Shown here in pieces: positions 35,037 through 44,811 of a stretch of DNA of 64,000 bases. A program made the translations under genes and the position numbers. Source of the stretch: Corynebacterium auris. Lineage in GTDB: Bacteria; Actinomycetota; Actinomycetes; Mycobacteriales; Mycobacteriaceae. Location: the NCBI RefSeq assembly GCF_030408575.1, contig NZ_CP047047.1, positions 1,041,991-1,105,990 of the forward strand, read 5' to 3'. The notes under the pieces were generated by a model. The model made no database searches and was not told where the DNA came from. It saw only the letters and a list, made by a program, of their open reading frames with translations. How positions within the stretch are numbered: position 1 is the stretch's first letter; each line of letters starts with the position of its first letter.

Positions 35037-37169
35037 GTGCTGGGGTTTCACGATACGCGCCCGCTCAACCTGGTTATCCCGCTGAAACAGGCGCGTGCGC
35101 TGGAAAAGCACCTCGGCCTGGCCACGTGCGGGGACCTGCTGCGCCACTACCCGCGCCGCTACCTGCACTACGGCTCGGGCGGCTCCCTCGATTTGGACGG
35201 CGCTGTCGAGGGCGACACGGTCAGCGTGGTCGGCCGGATCGTGGAGGCCTACGAGTCCAAGCCGAAAAACTCGCGGCCCCCGGCCCCGGGCAAGCGCCCG
35301 CGGCCGTCGCTGTACAAGATCACCGTCAACGACGGGGCTTCGTCCATCTCCGCCACCTTCTTCGGTTCGGACTACGCCAAGGTGAAGCTGAAGCAGGGGC
35401 TGCGCGTTATGCTCACCGGCAAACTCGGCTTCTTCCGGGGGGCGCCGCAGCTCCAGCACCCGGACTTCGTGCTTCTCGACGCCCCCTCGGACGCCACCGG
35501 AGCCCTGCGCCAGCTGGGGCACTTCGGCGACATCGGCGAGATTTTGTCCGGGCGCGAGTGGCTGCCGCTCTACCCCGCGGCGTCGAAGGCGAACACGTGG
35601 CTGGTCATGGGCGCGGTACACGCCGTGCTGCGCACGCTGGGCCCGGTCGAGGAACCGCTCGGTGCCCAGCCGGACGGCCTCATTTCGCTGGACCGCGCGA
35701 TCCGTGAGGTGCACGAGCCGGGCCCGGCGGGCCCGCGCGAGGCGATTGAGCGCCTCAAGTACGACGAGGCGATGGGCGTGGCCCTTGCGATGGCTGTGCG
35801 CCGCGCGGACAAGGAGGCTGACCAGGCTGTGCCGCTGCCGCGCGTTCAGGGCCGCGACCAGGACGGGCTGCTGCGCCGCCTGCCCTTCCCGCTGACGGCG
35901 GGGCAGAACGAGGTGCTCAGCCAGATCAGCGACGATCTTTCGCACTCGCGCCCGATGAGTCGCCTGCTGCAGGGCGAGGTCGGCTCGGGCAAGACGATCG
36001 TGGCGCTTCTCGCGATGTTGCAGGCGGTCGACAACGGGGTCCAGTGCGCTTTGCTGGCGCCGACGGAGGTGTTGGCGATGCAGCACGCGCGCTGGCTGAC
36101 GGACACGCTCCTTCGGGCCGGGGTGCCCGCCCGCGTGGTCCTGCTCACGGGCTCGTTACCGGCAGCGCAAAAGCAGGAGGCGTTGCTCCAGGCGATGTCG
36201 GGCGAGGCGGAAATTGTCGTGGGCACCCACGCCCTGATCCAGGAGGGCGTTGAGTTCTTCCGGCTTGGCTTCGTCGTCGTCGATGAGCAGCACCGCTTCG
36301 GCGTGGAGCAGCGCGACGCGCTGCGCTCGAAGGCGGGGGAGTCCACCCCGCACCTTCTTGTCATGACCGCCACGCCGATCCCGCGCACTATCGCGATCAC
36401 GGTTTTCGGCGACCTGAAGGTCTCCACCCTCAAGGAGCTGCCCGGCGGGCGCAAACCTATCCAGTCCTCGGTCGTGCCCGAGTTCCGGCCGTCGTGGGTG
36501 GCGCGGGCGTGGGAGAAGATCCGCGAGGAGGCGGCCGCCGGGCACCAGGCCTACATCGTCTGCCCGCGCATCGACGGCGAAGGGGGCGTGACCCAGGTCG
36601 CCGAGTGGCTCGCCGCCACCGAGTTCCGCGACCTCGAGGTGGGCGTCGTGCACGGGCGGATGAAAAGCGAGGAAAAGGACGCGGTGATGGCCGACTTTTC
36701 CGCCGGCGGCATCCACGTGCTCGTGTCCACGACGGTGATCGAGGTCGGGGTGGACGTGCCCAACGCGACGGTGATGGTCGTGCGCGAAGCGGAGAACTTC
36801 GGAGTGTCCCAGCTGCACCAGCTGCGCGGGCGTGTCGGGCGCGGCGGCAGCGCGTCCTTGTGCCTGTTCCACACCCTCGCCGAGCCCGGCACGGCCGCGT
36901 TCGAGCGGGTGAGCGCGGTGGCCGCGACGACGGACGGCTTCGCGCTTGCGGAGCTGGACTTGCGCAACCGCCAGGAGGGCGACGTGCTGGGGGCGAGCCA
37001 GTCGGGGGCGCGGCGCACGCTGCGCCTGATTAACCTTGTGGAGGACTACCCGGTAGTGGTGCGCGCCTACGAGGACGCCGCGGCCTTTGTGGAGGAACGG
37101 CCCGACGCGGCGCGTAAGATCGCAGGCGCGTTGGTGCCGGAGCGCTTCGAGTTCCTCGAGAAGAGTTAA
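35037..37169 (+). CDS. recG: ATP-dependent DNA helicase RecG
   Basis: RecG reverses stalled replication forks and branch-migrates Holliday junctions. The 710-residue product has an N-terminal wedge/OB part (LRHYPRRYLHYGSGG), then superfamily 2 motifs: LLQGEVGSGKTIVAL (Walker A), VVDEQHRFG, MTATPIPRT, VHGRMKSEEKD, STTVIEVGVDVPNAT and QLRGRVGRGG. The N-terminus MLGFHDTRPLN supports GTG 35037 over an upstream extension. rsmD follows after 9 bases. Confidence 0.95.
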   Translation: MLGFHDTRPLNLVIPLKQARALEKHLGLATCGDLLRHYPRRYLHYGSGGSLDLDGAVEGDTVSVVGRIVEAYESKPKNSRPPAPGKRPRPSLYKITVNDGASSISATFFGSDYAKVKLKQGLRVMLTGKLGFFRGAPQLQHPDFVLLDAPSDATGALRQLGHFGDIGEILSGREWLPLYPAASKANTWLVMGAVHAVLRTLGPVEEPLGAQPDGLISLDRAIREVHEPGPAGPREAIERLKYDEAMGVALAMAVRRADKEADQAVPLPRVQGRDQDGLLRRLPFPLTAGQNEVLSQISDDLSHSRPMSRLLQGEVGSGKTIVALLAMLQAVDNGVQCALLAPTEVLAMQHARWLTDTLLRAGVPARVVLLTGSLPAAQKQEALLQAMSGEAEIVVGTHALIQEGVEFFRLGFVVVDEQHRFGVEQRDALRSKAGESTPHLLVMTATPIPRTIAITVFGDLKVSTLKELPGGRKPIQSSVVPEFRPSWVARAWEKIREEAAAGHQAYIVCPRIDGEGGVTQVAEWLAATEFRDLEVGVVHGRMKSEEKDAVMADFSAGGIHVLVSTTVIEVGVDVPNATVMVVREAENFGVSQLHQLRGRVGRGGSASLCLFHTLAEPGTAAFERVSAVAATTDGFALAELDLRNRQEGDVLGASQSGARRTLRLINLVEDYPVVVRAYEDAAAFVEERPDAARKIAGALVPERFEFLEKS

Positions 37170-37178
37170 GGTGTGGGA

Positions 37179-37766
37179 ATGAACCGCATTATTTCGGGAG
37201 AGGCCCGCGGCCGCAAGATCAAGGTGCCGCCGGAGGGCACGCGCCCCACCTCGGATAGGGCGCGGGAGGGGCTGTTTTCTTCGCTGCAGGTCCGTTTCGG
37301 CTTCGTCGACCAGGTCGTGCTCGATCTTTTCGCCGGTTCGGGCGCGCTGGGTCTGGAGGCCGCCTCCCGCGGGGCGGCCGAGGTCGTGCTGGTGGAAAAC
37401 GATCCCCGCGCCGTCCAAGTGATCGAGTTCAACGCCGGTGTTGTGGGCCACCCGAACGTGCGGGTCGAGCCGGTCAAGGCGTCGACCTACCTGGCGCGCG
37501 CGCCGCGCGAGTACTTCTCGATGGTGCTCGCGGACCCGCCCTACGAGCTCGCCGATGAATCCGTCGCCGAGATGCTGCGCGCGCTCGAGCCCACGCTTGT
37601 CGACGGCGCCGTGGTCGTCGTCGAACGCCACCGCGAAAGCCCCGAGACGGACTGGCCGGAGTCCTTCACGCCGACGACGCAGAAGCTGAAGAAGCGCCTC
37701 TACGGCATCGCCAGGATGGACATGGCTGTCTACAGCGCCGCGCCCGACAACGAGCAAGGAGAGTAA
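37179..37766 (+). CDS. rsmD: 16S rRNA (guanine966-N2)-methyltransferase
   Basis: SAM-dependent methyltransferase of 195 residues with RIISGEARGRKIKVPP, TRPTSDRAREGLFSSL, the SAM site VLDLFAGSGALGLEAASRGA and the catalytic ADPPYEL. Start ATG 37179 is preferred over GTG 37173. It lies 4 bases before coaD, the usual pairing. Confidence 0.94.
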   Translation: MNRIISGEARGRKIKVPPEGTRPTSDRAREGLFSSLQVRFGFVDQVVLDLFAGSGALGLEAASRGAAEVVLVENDPRAVQVIEFNAGVVGHPNVRVEPVKASTYLARAPREYFSMVLADPPYELADESVAEMLRALEPTLVDGAVVVVERHRESPETDWPESFTPTTQKLKKRLYGIARMDMAVYSAAPDNEQGE

Positions 37767-37770
37767 AACC

Positions 37771-38247
37771 ATGACCACCGCCGTCTGCCCCGGTTCCTTC
37801 GACCCGGTAACCAACGGTCACCTCGACATCTTCCGCCGCGCCGCCGCCCACTTCGAGGAGGTGATCGTGCTGGTCACCGGGAACCCGACGAAGACCTCCG
37901 GGCTGTTTACCATCGACGAGCGCGTGAGGCTGATCCGCGAGGTGACCAAGGACGTGGGCAACATCCGCGTGGACTCCTGGGGCGGGCTGTTGGTGCACTA
38001 CACCACCGCACACCACGTCACGGCCCTGGTTAAGGGCCTGCGCTCCTCGCTCGACTACGAGTACGAGGTGCCGATGGCGCAGATGAACCGCCGTCTCACG
38101 GGCGTGGACACCTACTTCCTGCTCACCGACGAGAAGTACGGCTACACCTCCTCGTCGCTGTGCAAGGAGGTGGTGAAGTACGGCGGGGACGTCACCGGCC
38201 TCGTGCCTGAGCTCGTCGAGGATGCCATGAAGGAGAAGCTGCGGTGA
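37771..38247 (+). CDS. coaD: Phosphopantetheine adenylyltransferase
   Basis: Adenylates 4'-phosphopantetheine in coenzyme A synthesis. The 158-residue product has CPGSFDPVTNGHLDIFRRAA (nucleotidyltransferase HxGH-like TNGH) and the YTSSSLCKEV block that corresponds to the ISSS motif. AAGGAGAG precedes the ATG. The next gene overlaps by GTGA. Confidence 0.96.
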   Translation: MTTAVCPGSFDPVTNGHLDIFRRAAAHFEEVIVLVTGNPTKTSGLFTIDERVRLIREVTKDVGNIRVDSWGGLLVHYTTAHHVTALVKGLRSSLDYEYEVPMAQMNRRLTGVDTYFLLTDEKYGYTSSSLCKEVVKYGGDVTGLVPELVEDAMKEKLR

Positions 38248-38993
38248 CGGCGGCCGCCGTCCTGCTCTTCCTCGCCATCCTCACAGGTTCCCTGCTCCAG
38301 CGCGTCTCGGGGATGGGGGTGGGGCTGATCGCCGGGCCTGTCCTGTCCATCCTCATCGGCCCTGTCGAGGGGATCCTGCTGGTCAACGTGCTGGCCACCC
38401 TTAACGCGGGGCTGACCACGCTGACGGTGCGCGAGAACGTCGATTGGCGCAGGTTCGCCTCCATCGCGCCCTTCCTCGTCGTCGGCGCGGTGCCGGGGGC
38501 AGTGCTCGTGGCCGTCTCCTCGACGGATGGGCTTTTGGTCGCGGTCGGCGTCCTTCTGCTTCTCGCGCTCAGCGTGGTCACGCTGGGCAAGAAGCACGCC
38601 CCGGCCGTCTCGGGCCGGTTCCCCGCCGCTGTCTCGGGCGTCATCGGCGGGTTCATGAACACGCTCGCCGGGGTAGCGGGGCCAGCGATCACCGTCTACG
38701 CAGAGGCGGCGCGCTGGCCGCAGCGCACGTACGCCGCCACCCTGCAGCCGATCTTCATGGTCGGAGGGGCGGTGTCGTTTGTAATCAAGGAATTGACCGG
38801 AGCGGCGAATGTGGCGTCGATAGGCGTGGAGCTCTGGGTGGCTGGCGCGCTCGGGATGGTGCTGGGGATCACGGCCGGGGTGAAGGTGGCTCCGCACGTG
38901 CCCAGCTCGAAGGCCCACGCAATTGCGCTCGGGCTGGCAACGCTCGGTGGGGCGACCGCGCTGGTGCGCGGCGTGGCGGGGCTGCTCGGCTAA
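38244..38993 (+). CDS. TauE/SafE-family anion exporter
   Basis: A 249-residue membrane protein with about seven or eight hydrophobic segments. [22 protein letters not shown] near the start and [19 protein letters not shown] in the second half are the paired TauE/SafE signature. Members move sulfite, sulfoacetate and similar anions; the substrate here is unknown. The GTG start overlaps the coaD stop, and the gene overlaps the end of the convergent ABC ATPase gene by 4 bases. Confidence 0.85.
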   Translation: MTAAAVLLFLAILTGSLLQRVSGMGVGLIAGPVLSILIGPVEGILLVNVLATLNAGLTTLTVRENVDWRRFASIAPFLVVGAVPGAVLVAVSSTDGLLVAVGVLLLLALSVVTLGKKHAPAVSGRFPAAVSGVIGGFMNTLAGVAGPAITVYAEAARWPQRTYAATLQPIFMVGGAVSFVIKELTGAANVASIGVELWVAGALGMVLGITAGVKVAPHVPSSKAHAIALGLATLGGATALVRGVAGLLG

Positions 38994-39751
38994 AAGAGGG
39001 TGGACAAAAACGCCTTCGTGCGCTCTTCGCGCGGGTTACCCAGCACCTCGTCGGGGGTGCCGTACTCGACGATGCGCCCCTCCGCCATGAAGGCGACCTT
39101 GTCGGCGACCTCGCGGGCGAAGGCCATCTCGTGGGTGACCACCAGCATGGTCATGCCTTGGGCGGCGAGGTCGCGCATGACGCGCAGGACCTCGCCGACG
39201 AGCTCGGGGTCGAGGGCGGAGGTGGGTTCGTCGAAAAGCATGAGCTTCGGGTCCATGGCCACGGCCCTCGCGATGGCGACGCGCTGCTGCTGGCCGCCCG
39301 ACAGCTGAATGGGGTAGGCACTCGCCTTGGACTCCAGGCCGACCATCGCGAGCAGCTCCATCGCGCGGGCCTTCGCCTGCTCCACGGGCTCGCCCTTGAC
39401 CTGCACCGGGGCCTCGATGATGTTCTCGAGCACGGTGCGGTGCCCGAAGAGGTTGAAGTTTTGGAACACCATGCCGATGTCGCGGCGCTGCTTCGCGGCT
39501 TCCTTTTCGCTCATCTCGTAAAGCACGCCGTCGCGCTCGCGGTAGCCGATGAGGTCGCCGTCGACGTAGAGGCGCCCCGCGGTGATCTTCTCCAGGTGGT
39601 TGACGCAGCGCAGGAAGGTGGACTTGCCGGAGCCGGAGGGCCCGATCAGGCAGGTCACCTCGCCGGGGGCGACCTCAAGGTTGATGCCCTTGAGCACGTT
39701 GAGGTTGCCGAAGGACTTCCAGACCTCCTTGGCATGAATCATGGGGGTCAT
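38990..39751 (-). CDS. Amino-acid ABC transporter ATP-binding protein
   Basis: ATPase of a polar amino-acid importer (GlnQ/HisP type), 253 residues. Walker [17 protein letters not shown]-loop [15 protein letters not shown], signature [14 protein letters not shown], Walker [13 protein letters not shown] and the H-loop VVTHEM are all present. Third gene of an operon with the lipoprotein and permease, 2 bases after the permease. Confidence 0.94.
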   Translation of the reverse strand: MTPMIHAKEVWKSFGNLNVLKGINLEVAPGEVTCLIGPSGSGKSTFLRCVNHLEKITAGRLYVDGDLIGYRERDGVLYEMSEKEAAKQRRDIGMVFQNFNLFGHRTVLENIIEAPVQVKGEPVEQAKARAMELLAMVGLESKASAYPIQLSGGQQQRVAIARAVAMDPKLMLFDEPTSALDPELVGEVLRVMRDLAAQGMTMLVVTHEMAFAREVADKVAFMAEGRIVEYGTPDEVLGNPREERTKAFLSTLF

Positions 39752-39753
39752 GC

Positions 39754-40701
39754 TTATCGACGCTTCCTTTCCGCGGATCCGACAATCTCGACGTTGCCCG
39801 GGATCGTGCCTTCCGCATCGGCGAGGCTAGCCAGCTGGCGGGCGGTGAGCTGGCGTGTGGCCCCGCGCTCGAAATACTTTTCCAGGTAGTGCTGGCCCAC
39901 CATGAGCAAGGAGGTGATTGTCAGGTACCAGGTGGCGGCGACGAGCAGCAGCGGCACCGGCTCGAACAGTGCCGCGGCGATGTCCATGGAGCGGCCGAAC
40001 AGCTCGAGCGAGTAGGGCACGGCGACGACCAGCGAAGACGTCTTCAGCAGTGAAATGAACTCGTTGCCGGTCGGAGGAATGACGATGCGCATGGCCTGCG
40101 GCAGCACGGTCCGGCGCATCGTCTGGCCCCAGCTCATGCCGAGCGCCTTCGACGCCTCCACCTGGCCCTCCGGCACGGACGAGATGCCCGAGCGGACGAT
40201 CTCCGCCATGTAGGCGGCCTCGTTGAGGCCCAGGCCCACCACAGCCAGCATGAACGCCGAGGAGGTGAACGGTTCCAGGGAGATGTTGGCAAAGCCGAGG
40301 TTGATGGAGTCGTAGATCGCCCCGAGCAGCCCCCAGAACATGAGCTGGACGTAGACGGGCGTGCCGCGGAAGACCCAGAGGAAGACCCACCCGATTCCGG
40401 CGAAGATGGGATTCGGGCTCATGCGCATGACGGCGAGGATGACGCCACCGACCACCCCGATGAGCATGGCGAGCAGCGTGATGGCCAGAGTGTGCAGCGC
40501 AGCGGTGGCGATGCGGGTGTCAAAGAGGTAGGCGAAGTAGGTGGACCACCCGTACGCGGGGTTGCGGGCCGCGCCGATGATGAACCAGACCACGAGCGCC
40601 AGCAGCACGGCGGCGAGGACCCACCGGCCGGGGTGGCGCAGGGGTTTCGCCTTGATTGTTTCGGGTGGTGTATCCGGCGGGGTATTCGTAGGTGTGCTCA
40701 T
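39754..40701 (-). CDS. Amino-acid ABC transporter permease
   Basis: A 315-residue inner-membrane subunit of the HisMQ type, with an N-terminal membrane segment followed by the TM domain and the EAA loop [29 protein letters not shown] that contacts the ATPase. A Thr/Pro-rich cytoplasmic start and a polar C-terminal tail flank it. It lies 6 bases downstream of the binding-protein gene. Confidence 0.93.
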   Translation of the reverse strand: MSTPTNTPPDTPPETIKAKPLRHPGRWVLAAVLLALVVWFIIGAARNPAYGWSTYFAYLFDTRIATAALHTLAITLLAMLIGVVGGVILAVMRMSPNPIFAGIGWVFLWVFRGTPVYVQLMFWGLLGAIYDSINLGFANISLEPFTSSAFMLAVVGLGLNEAAYMAEIVRSGISSVPEGQVEASKALGMSWGQTMRRTVLPQAMRIVIPPTGNEFISLLKTSSLVVAVPYSLELFGRSMDIAAALFEPVPLLLVAATWYLTITSLLMVGQHYLEKYFERGATRQLTARQLASLADAEGTIPGNVEIVGSAERKRR

Positions 40702-40707
40702 CGCTGC

Positions 40708-41625
40708 TTAGTCCCGTCCTTTCAGTGGCTGTTCGTTGATGAGGGCTTCCTCGAGGAGACCGCTGGTCACGTTCCACTGTTCGAGGATGCGCTGGTATTC
40801 ACCGGTATCGATGAGGTGCTGGACGGCCGCGGCGAGGGCCGGGCCGAGCGGGGAGTCCTTCACCACGGCGAAGCCGTAGGGCGCGGCGTCGAACATCTCG
40901 CCGACGAGCTCGAGCTCACCCTCGGAGCGTTCCACCGCCCAGGCGGTGACGGGGGAGTCGGCGCTGACGGCGTCGGACCGGCCGACGAGCGCGGCGAGGG
41001 CCGCGTTATCCGCAGTGTCGAAGGCGAGCACCGTGATGGGCTCCTCCCCGTTGGCCTCACACTCCTCGCTCTTCGGGCGCACGTCGTCCGTCTCCGCGAC
41101 AGTGGTGCGTTGGACCGACACCGTCAGCCCGCAGGGGCGGCTCGGGTCCACTTCGGTGTCGGGCGGCGCGGCCCACTGGATGCCCGCGTAGAGGAAGTTG
41201 ACGAAGTCGAAGCTGCGCCTGCGCTCCTCGTTGTCGGTGAAGCCCGACATGCCCGCGTCGAGGCTGCCCGCCTGCACGGCGGGCAAAATCATGGCAAAGT
41301 CCATTTCCTGCGGGTCGAACTCCAGCCCCATGACGCCTGCGGCCGCGCGCCCGAGGTCGAGCTCGAAGCCGATCAGTGCGCCCTGCGAGTCCTTGAACTG
41401 GAACGGGGCGAAGGGCGGGTTCGTGCCGACGGACAGTTTCCCGTCAGCCGCGACGTCCTCCGGGACCAAGGCGGCGATCTCTGGCACGGCCTGCTGATCG
41501 ACGGGCTGCCACCCCTCCGGGGTGCCGCCCTCGTAGTTGGTCACGCACGCGCTCAGGCTTAAAGTAGCCGCGGTCGCGGCTGCGAGTGCCGCGGCGCGGC
41601 GTGAAGGTACAGATGGTGTGTGCAT
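40708..41625 (-). CDS. Amino-acid ABC transporter substrate-binding lipoprotein
   Basis: A 305-residue lipoprotein: signal sequence with a lipobox (LSLSAC, Cys27) and a periplasmic-binding-protein fold of family 3 (GKLSVGTNPPFAPFQF, then IGFELDLGRAAAGVMGLE, SGFTDNEERRRSFDFVNF). The ligand is probably a polar or charged amino acid. ATG 41625 is chosen since it gives the proper signal; a longer frame upstream is not supported. TATTAT, a fair -10, lies about 35 bases upstream. First gene of the transporter operon. Confidence 0.92.
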   Translation of the reverse strand: MHTPSVPSRRAAALAAATAATLSLSACVTNYEGGTPEGWQPVDQQAVPEIAALVPEDVAADGKLSVGTNPPFAPFQFKDSQGALIGFELDLGRAAAGVMGLEFDPQEMDFAMILPAVQAGSLDAGMSGFTDNEERRRSFDFVNFLYAGIQWAAPPDTEVDPSRPCGLTVSVQRTTVAETDDVRPKSEECEANGEEPITVLAFDTADNAALAALVGRSDAVSADSPVTAWAVERSEGELELVGEMFDAAPYGFAVVKDSPLGPALAAAVQHLIDTGEYQRILEQWNVTSGLLEEALINEQPLKGRD

Positions 41626-41707
41626 AGGTCTTCCGGGGTAAAATTTGCGCTCTAGTGCATAATAAACCCTCGGACCGCGAGTGCGTGAATTTTCCCGCCG
41701 GGCGCGT

Positions 41708-42256
41708 TTAGAGCGGCAGCGTGATACCCGCCTGGCGCAGCGCGCTGACACCCAGCTCGATGAGTTGACCGATAACGAGGGTGCCCACCAGAATCGGCAG
41801 GTAGACGGACAGCGCCTGGCTGGAGCCGCGCGAGCTCTGCGCGAAATCGCCGGTGAAAAAGCCGGAAGACATCATCAAGTTGCCCTGCAGCTCCTGCTTG
41901 AGCAGCTCGATCGGGTTAGCGGTGTTCGGAATGGAAGACCCGGCCGCGAAGCCTTGGAGGAATTCCTTGCCACCGCCCTCGGGCAAGCCAGAGGTCCAGT
42001 CCAGGAATAGGTCGGAACTGCTGACCTTCTGCAGGGGGTTTTTCTCCGGATCGATGTAGAGGGGGTCATTCTCCGGGTCCGGGTTCAAAGGCTCCAGGCC
42101 GGGGGAGGGGGTGCCCACGTTCAGCTTCGCCTCGGTATTTGCAGCCTCGTTCCGGCTCGATCCGCTGCTCCCCTCGTCCTGGGCCTTTGCAACGGCGGCA
42201 ATCGACCCGGAGGCAATGAGGGCGGTGACAAGAGAAGAGGCCAGGATTTTACGCAT
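41708..42256 (-). CDS. Secreted protein with C-terminal hydrophobic segment, function unknown
   Basis: The 182-residue product starts with a Sec signal (MRKILASSLVTALIASGSIAA, then AKAQ). An acidic, proline-rich region (GLEPLNPDPENDPLYIDPEKNP) follows, and the C-terminus has one membrane-length segment (LSVYLPILVGTLVIGQLIELG) with a short tail. No domain was recognised. It lies 50 bases downstream of the broken phosphoesterase, which also ends in a membrane segment, and both are cell-envelope proteins; they may once have formed a unit. Confidence 0.7.
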   Translation of the reverse strand: MRKILASSLVTALIASGSIAAVAKAQDEGSSGSSRNEAANTEAKLNVGTPSPGLEPLNPDPENDPLYIDPEKNPLQKVSSSDLFLDWTSGLPEGGGKEFLQGFAAGSSIPNTANPIELLKQELQGNLMMSSGFFTGDFAQSSRGSSQALSVYLPILVGTLVIGQLIELGVSALRQAGITLPL

Positions 42257-42306
42257 GAGCGAATTATAACGGTTTGGTGACGGGCGAACCAAAGCGCGCT
42301 GTGCGC

Positions 42307-44395
42307 TTAGAGGCCAAGTGCCTGCCGCCCCTGTTCGAGGGCGTTGGAGACCGCGGCGGGGAGCGGCAGGGAATCCGCGTTCAGGGCAACGAAGGCCAGC
42401 GCCCCGAGCAGCGCCGCAACCACGGCCGCGGTGATCCCGAGGCCGGCCGCCACGGAGGAGGCCGCGTTGGCCGAGCCGGACGAGCCGCTTTTCACCTCGC
42501 ACGTCGTGCCGCGTTGCGCCGGCGAACCGTCCTTGGCCAGCAGGATCTCTTGGACATCGTCGTAAACGCGCCGCTCCACGCTAAGCAGGTTGTAGTCGGA
42601 GTCGAGCACCGGGAAGAGATACACCGGAGACGTGGTGAGCTTCGCCGCGATATCGTTGGAGCAGGTCAGCGGCTCGAGATCCAGCTGCAGGTGGCCGTAG
42701 TGCTTACCACCGTCTTTGAGCTGGCGAACGCCGTTGGCATCATCCACCCACATCTCCGGCTCGTCCGACTGGGCCATCCACTCGCGGTAGGAGTTGAACT
42801 CCACCGGGAAAAGCGTGCCGTCCTCGGTTTTCACGCGGTAGTCGCCGCGCAGGCCGTCGGCGGCGACGCCGACGTCGAAGTTGTGGAAGCCGACGCCGTT
42901 TTCCGTCGTCGTCGATGAAAGAGCGCTCGAACATCTCGTCGTGGCCGCTGATGACTGCGGCCACGCCGTAGCGCTCGAAGAGCGGGGAATAGACGCGCAC
43001 GGGGGCGCCCGGCTGCTCGTCCGGGGTGGCGGACGCCGTTGCGGTGCCGTGCACACCGGAGGAGTACGGGGTGTGGTGTAACTGGACGATGATGTACTGG
43101 CCTTTAGCCCGGGCGTCGGCAAGCTGGCGCTCTGCCCACTGCCACTGCGTGGAATCCTTGCCGAAGTCAGGCTGGCTGTCTACGCCCGCCTTGTGGATGC
43201 CCTCCATGGTGTAGGAGGTGTTGGTGTCCGCTCCCCAGTCTCCCTTCGCCGTGAAGAACTCCTTGTCGTTGCCGGGGATTGCCTTCGCCTTTTCCGTTTC
43301 GGCATCTTCCTCGGGGATTCCGTTGGTCGAATCGAGCGTGATCACGGTCACGGGGCCGTGGTCGGCGCGGTAGTAGGAGTCCTCGTGTTCTTCCGTATCC
43401 GAGCCGAAGGTGTCGAAGTAGGTCATGTACGCGTTGCGCCCCTTGGCAGCGCCCCACGCCACTGCATCGCCATCTTGGTAGCCGCCGTTCATCGCTCCGA
43501 AGGTCTCCCAGTTGCCCAGCGCGGTCAGCATGGGTACGGAGCCCGCGAGGTGGCCGTGCTCGCCGGCGACGTATCCGAAGTATTCGTCCCAGCCCGGCTG
43601 GTAGCCGCCGCCTTGCGCTAGGTCCCCGGCGACGAGAAGCAGGTCCGGGTTCTGCTTCGCGATCTCCGCGACGTTATATTTCATCGCCTCGTCCTGGGTG
43701 AGCGGGTAGCGGGGCTCATCCTGCCCTTGGCGATTGTTGCTGCCGAACTTTTCAAACCACGCCGAGCCCGGCCCCGGACGTTCCAGTGACCCTTCAGCAA
43801 AGGAACGGTTGCGCTCCCACTCGCGCGCGCCGTCCTTCTTTGGCCGGCCCGCGGGCTCCGTCTCCGCGTCGGAGAACGCCGCGATCCGGATCCGCTCCCA
43901 GGAGTCGCGGGTGGGAGCGGTGGTAAAGGAGTTTTTCGACTTCGCGCCGTCGAGGGTGACAACGTACTCATAGGTGGTCCCCGGCGTGAGGCCGGTGAAG
44001 GTAGCCGAGTACTTGTAATTGTTGTTCGACTTCAACCACGAGCCCTTGTTCAGCCCCGGGATCTCCTGGTTGAGTTCACCCTCGGTGTAGCGCAGATGCT
44101 CCTGCAGAGTGCCGTTGACCTTTTTCGTGGCAATCTCCCGGCCCGCCTGCGTCACCACCACGGTGGCCTCGGTGCCAAGCTCGCCGAAGAAGTTCAGCGT
44201 CATCTGATCGGACGCGGGCTTTTGCAGGTAGGGCAGAACGCGGAAGCCGGGCTGTGGCTCGCGCGGGTGATGCTGGATGTCCAAATAGGTGTAGTTCGGT
44301 GTCTCGGCAGCCGCTGCAGTCGGGGCGATACCGGAAACTGAGGTGGCGAGAACGGCGAGAACCGTGGCCGGAATAACAGGCGTGTGACGGGGTAT
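42307..44395 (-). pseudogene. Secreted metallophosphoesterase, start codon lost and frameshifted
   Basis: The full frame would encode about 695 residues: signal peptide (VLAVLATSVSGIAPTAAAAE), a fibronectin-III-like domain (FTGLTPGTTYEYVVTLDG), a calcineurin-like phosphoesterase (DLLLVAGDLAQGGGY, LTALGNWETFG, VITLDSTNG, LHHTPYS, ISGHDEMFERSF) and a C-terminal membrane segment. Two lesions are visible. The position after the AAGGAAGG ribosome site holds ATA (44393-44395) instead of a start codon. A one-base change near 42905-42912 shifts the frame between SFIDDD and ENGVGFHNFDVG. The span is one base over a multiple of three. GNWE stands where GNHE is usual. Sequencing error could explain one lesion but hardly both. 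Confidence 0.8.
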
Positions 44396-44566
44396 GGGAG
44401 GGCCTTCCTTGCTAGGGGGGCGACCGGTTCAGTACATCGGCTATGGGTGAACGCTTGGCAAAAGCTGGCAAAAGCCTTGGTGAATGATTCCGGGGGCGAG
44501 GCGGAGCGTGGGATCTCCCCGCGTGATTCACCATGCCGGAGGCTGCTGCGCTATAGTTTCCCAAGC

Positions 44567-44640
44567 GCCCCAGTAGCCCAATTGGCAGAGGCAACGGATT
44601 CAAAACCCGTCCAGTGTGAGTTCGAGTCTCACCTGGGGCA
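44567..44640 (+). tRNA. tRNA-Leu (anticodon CAA), short variable arm
   Basis: Acceptor GCCCCAG pairs with CTGGGGC, the T arm is GTGAGTTCGAGTCTCAC, the anticodon loop is TTCAAAA (CAA, reading TTG), and the CCA end is encoded at 44641-44643. It is 74 bases long, without the long variable arm normal for tRNA-Leu. A TATAGT lies 10 bases upstream. A31-C39 in the anticodon stem would be a mismatch. Confidence 0.88.
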
Positions 44641-44749
44641 CCATGTAAAATGGGGGTTTCGGAAAACTTTCACCGGAACCCTCTCTACTTTTGTTTTCAG
44701 CAAGCTGGGACGGAACCCGCTGGTAAAAAGCGCTTCGCTGAACGCCAAA

Positions 44750-44792
44750 CGCCCGGAAATCGGCAGATTAAGACCGATTTCCGGGCGGTTTT
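44750..44792 (+). terminator. Rho-independent terminator after tRNA-Leu
   Basis: A perfect 14-bp stem (CGCCCGGAAATCGG with CCGATTTCCGGGCG) with a 10-base loop is followed by GTTTT. It lies about 110 bases after the tRNA and just before the IS481-type element. Confidence 0.85.
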
Positions 44793-44811
44793 CGCTATTC
44801 GAACACGACTT

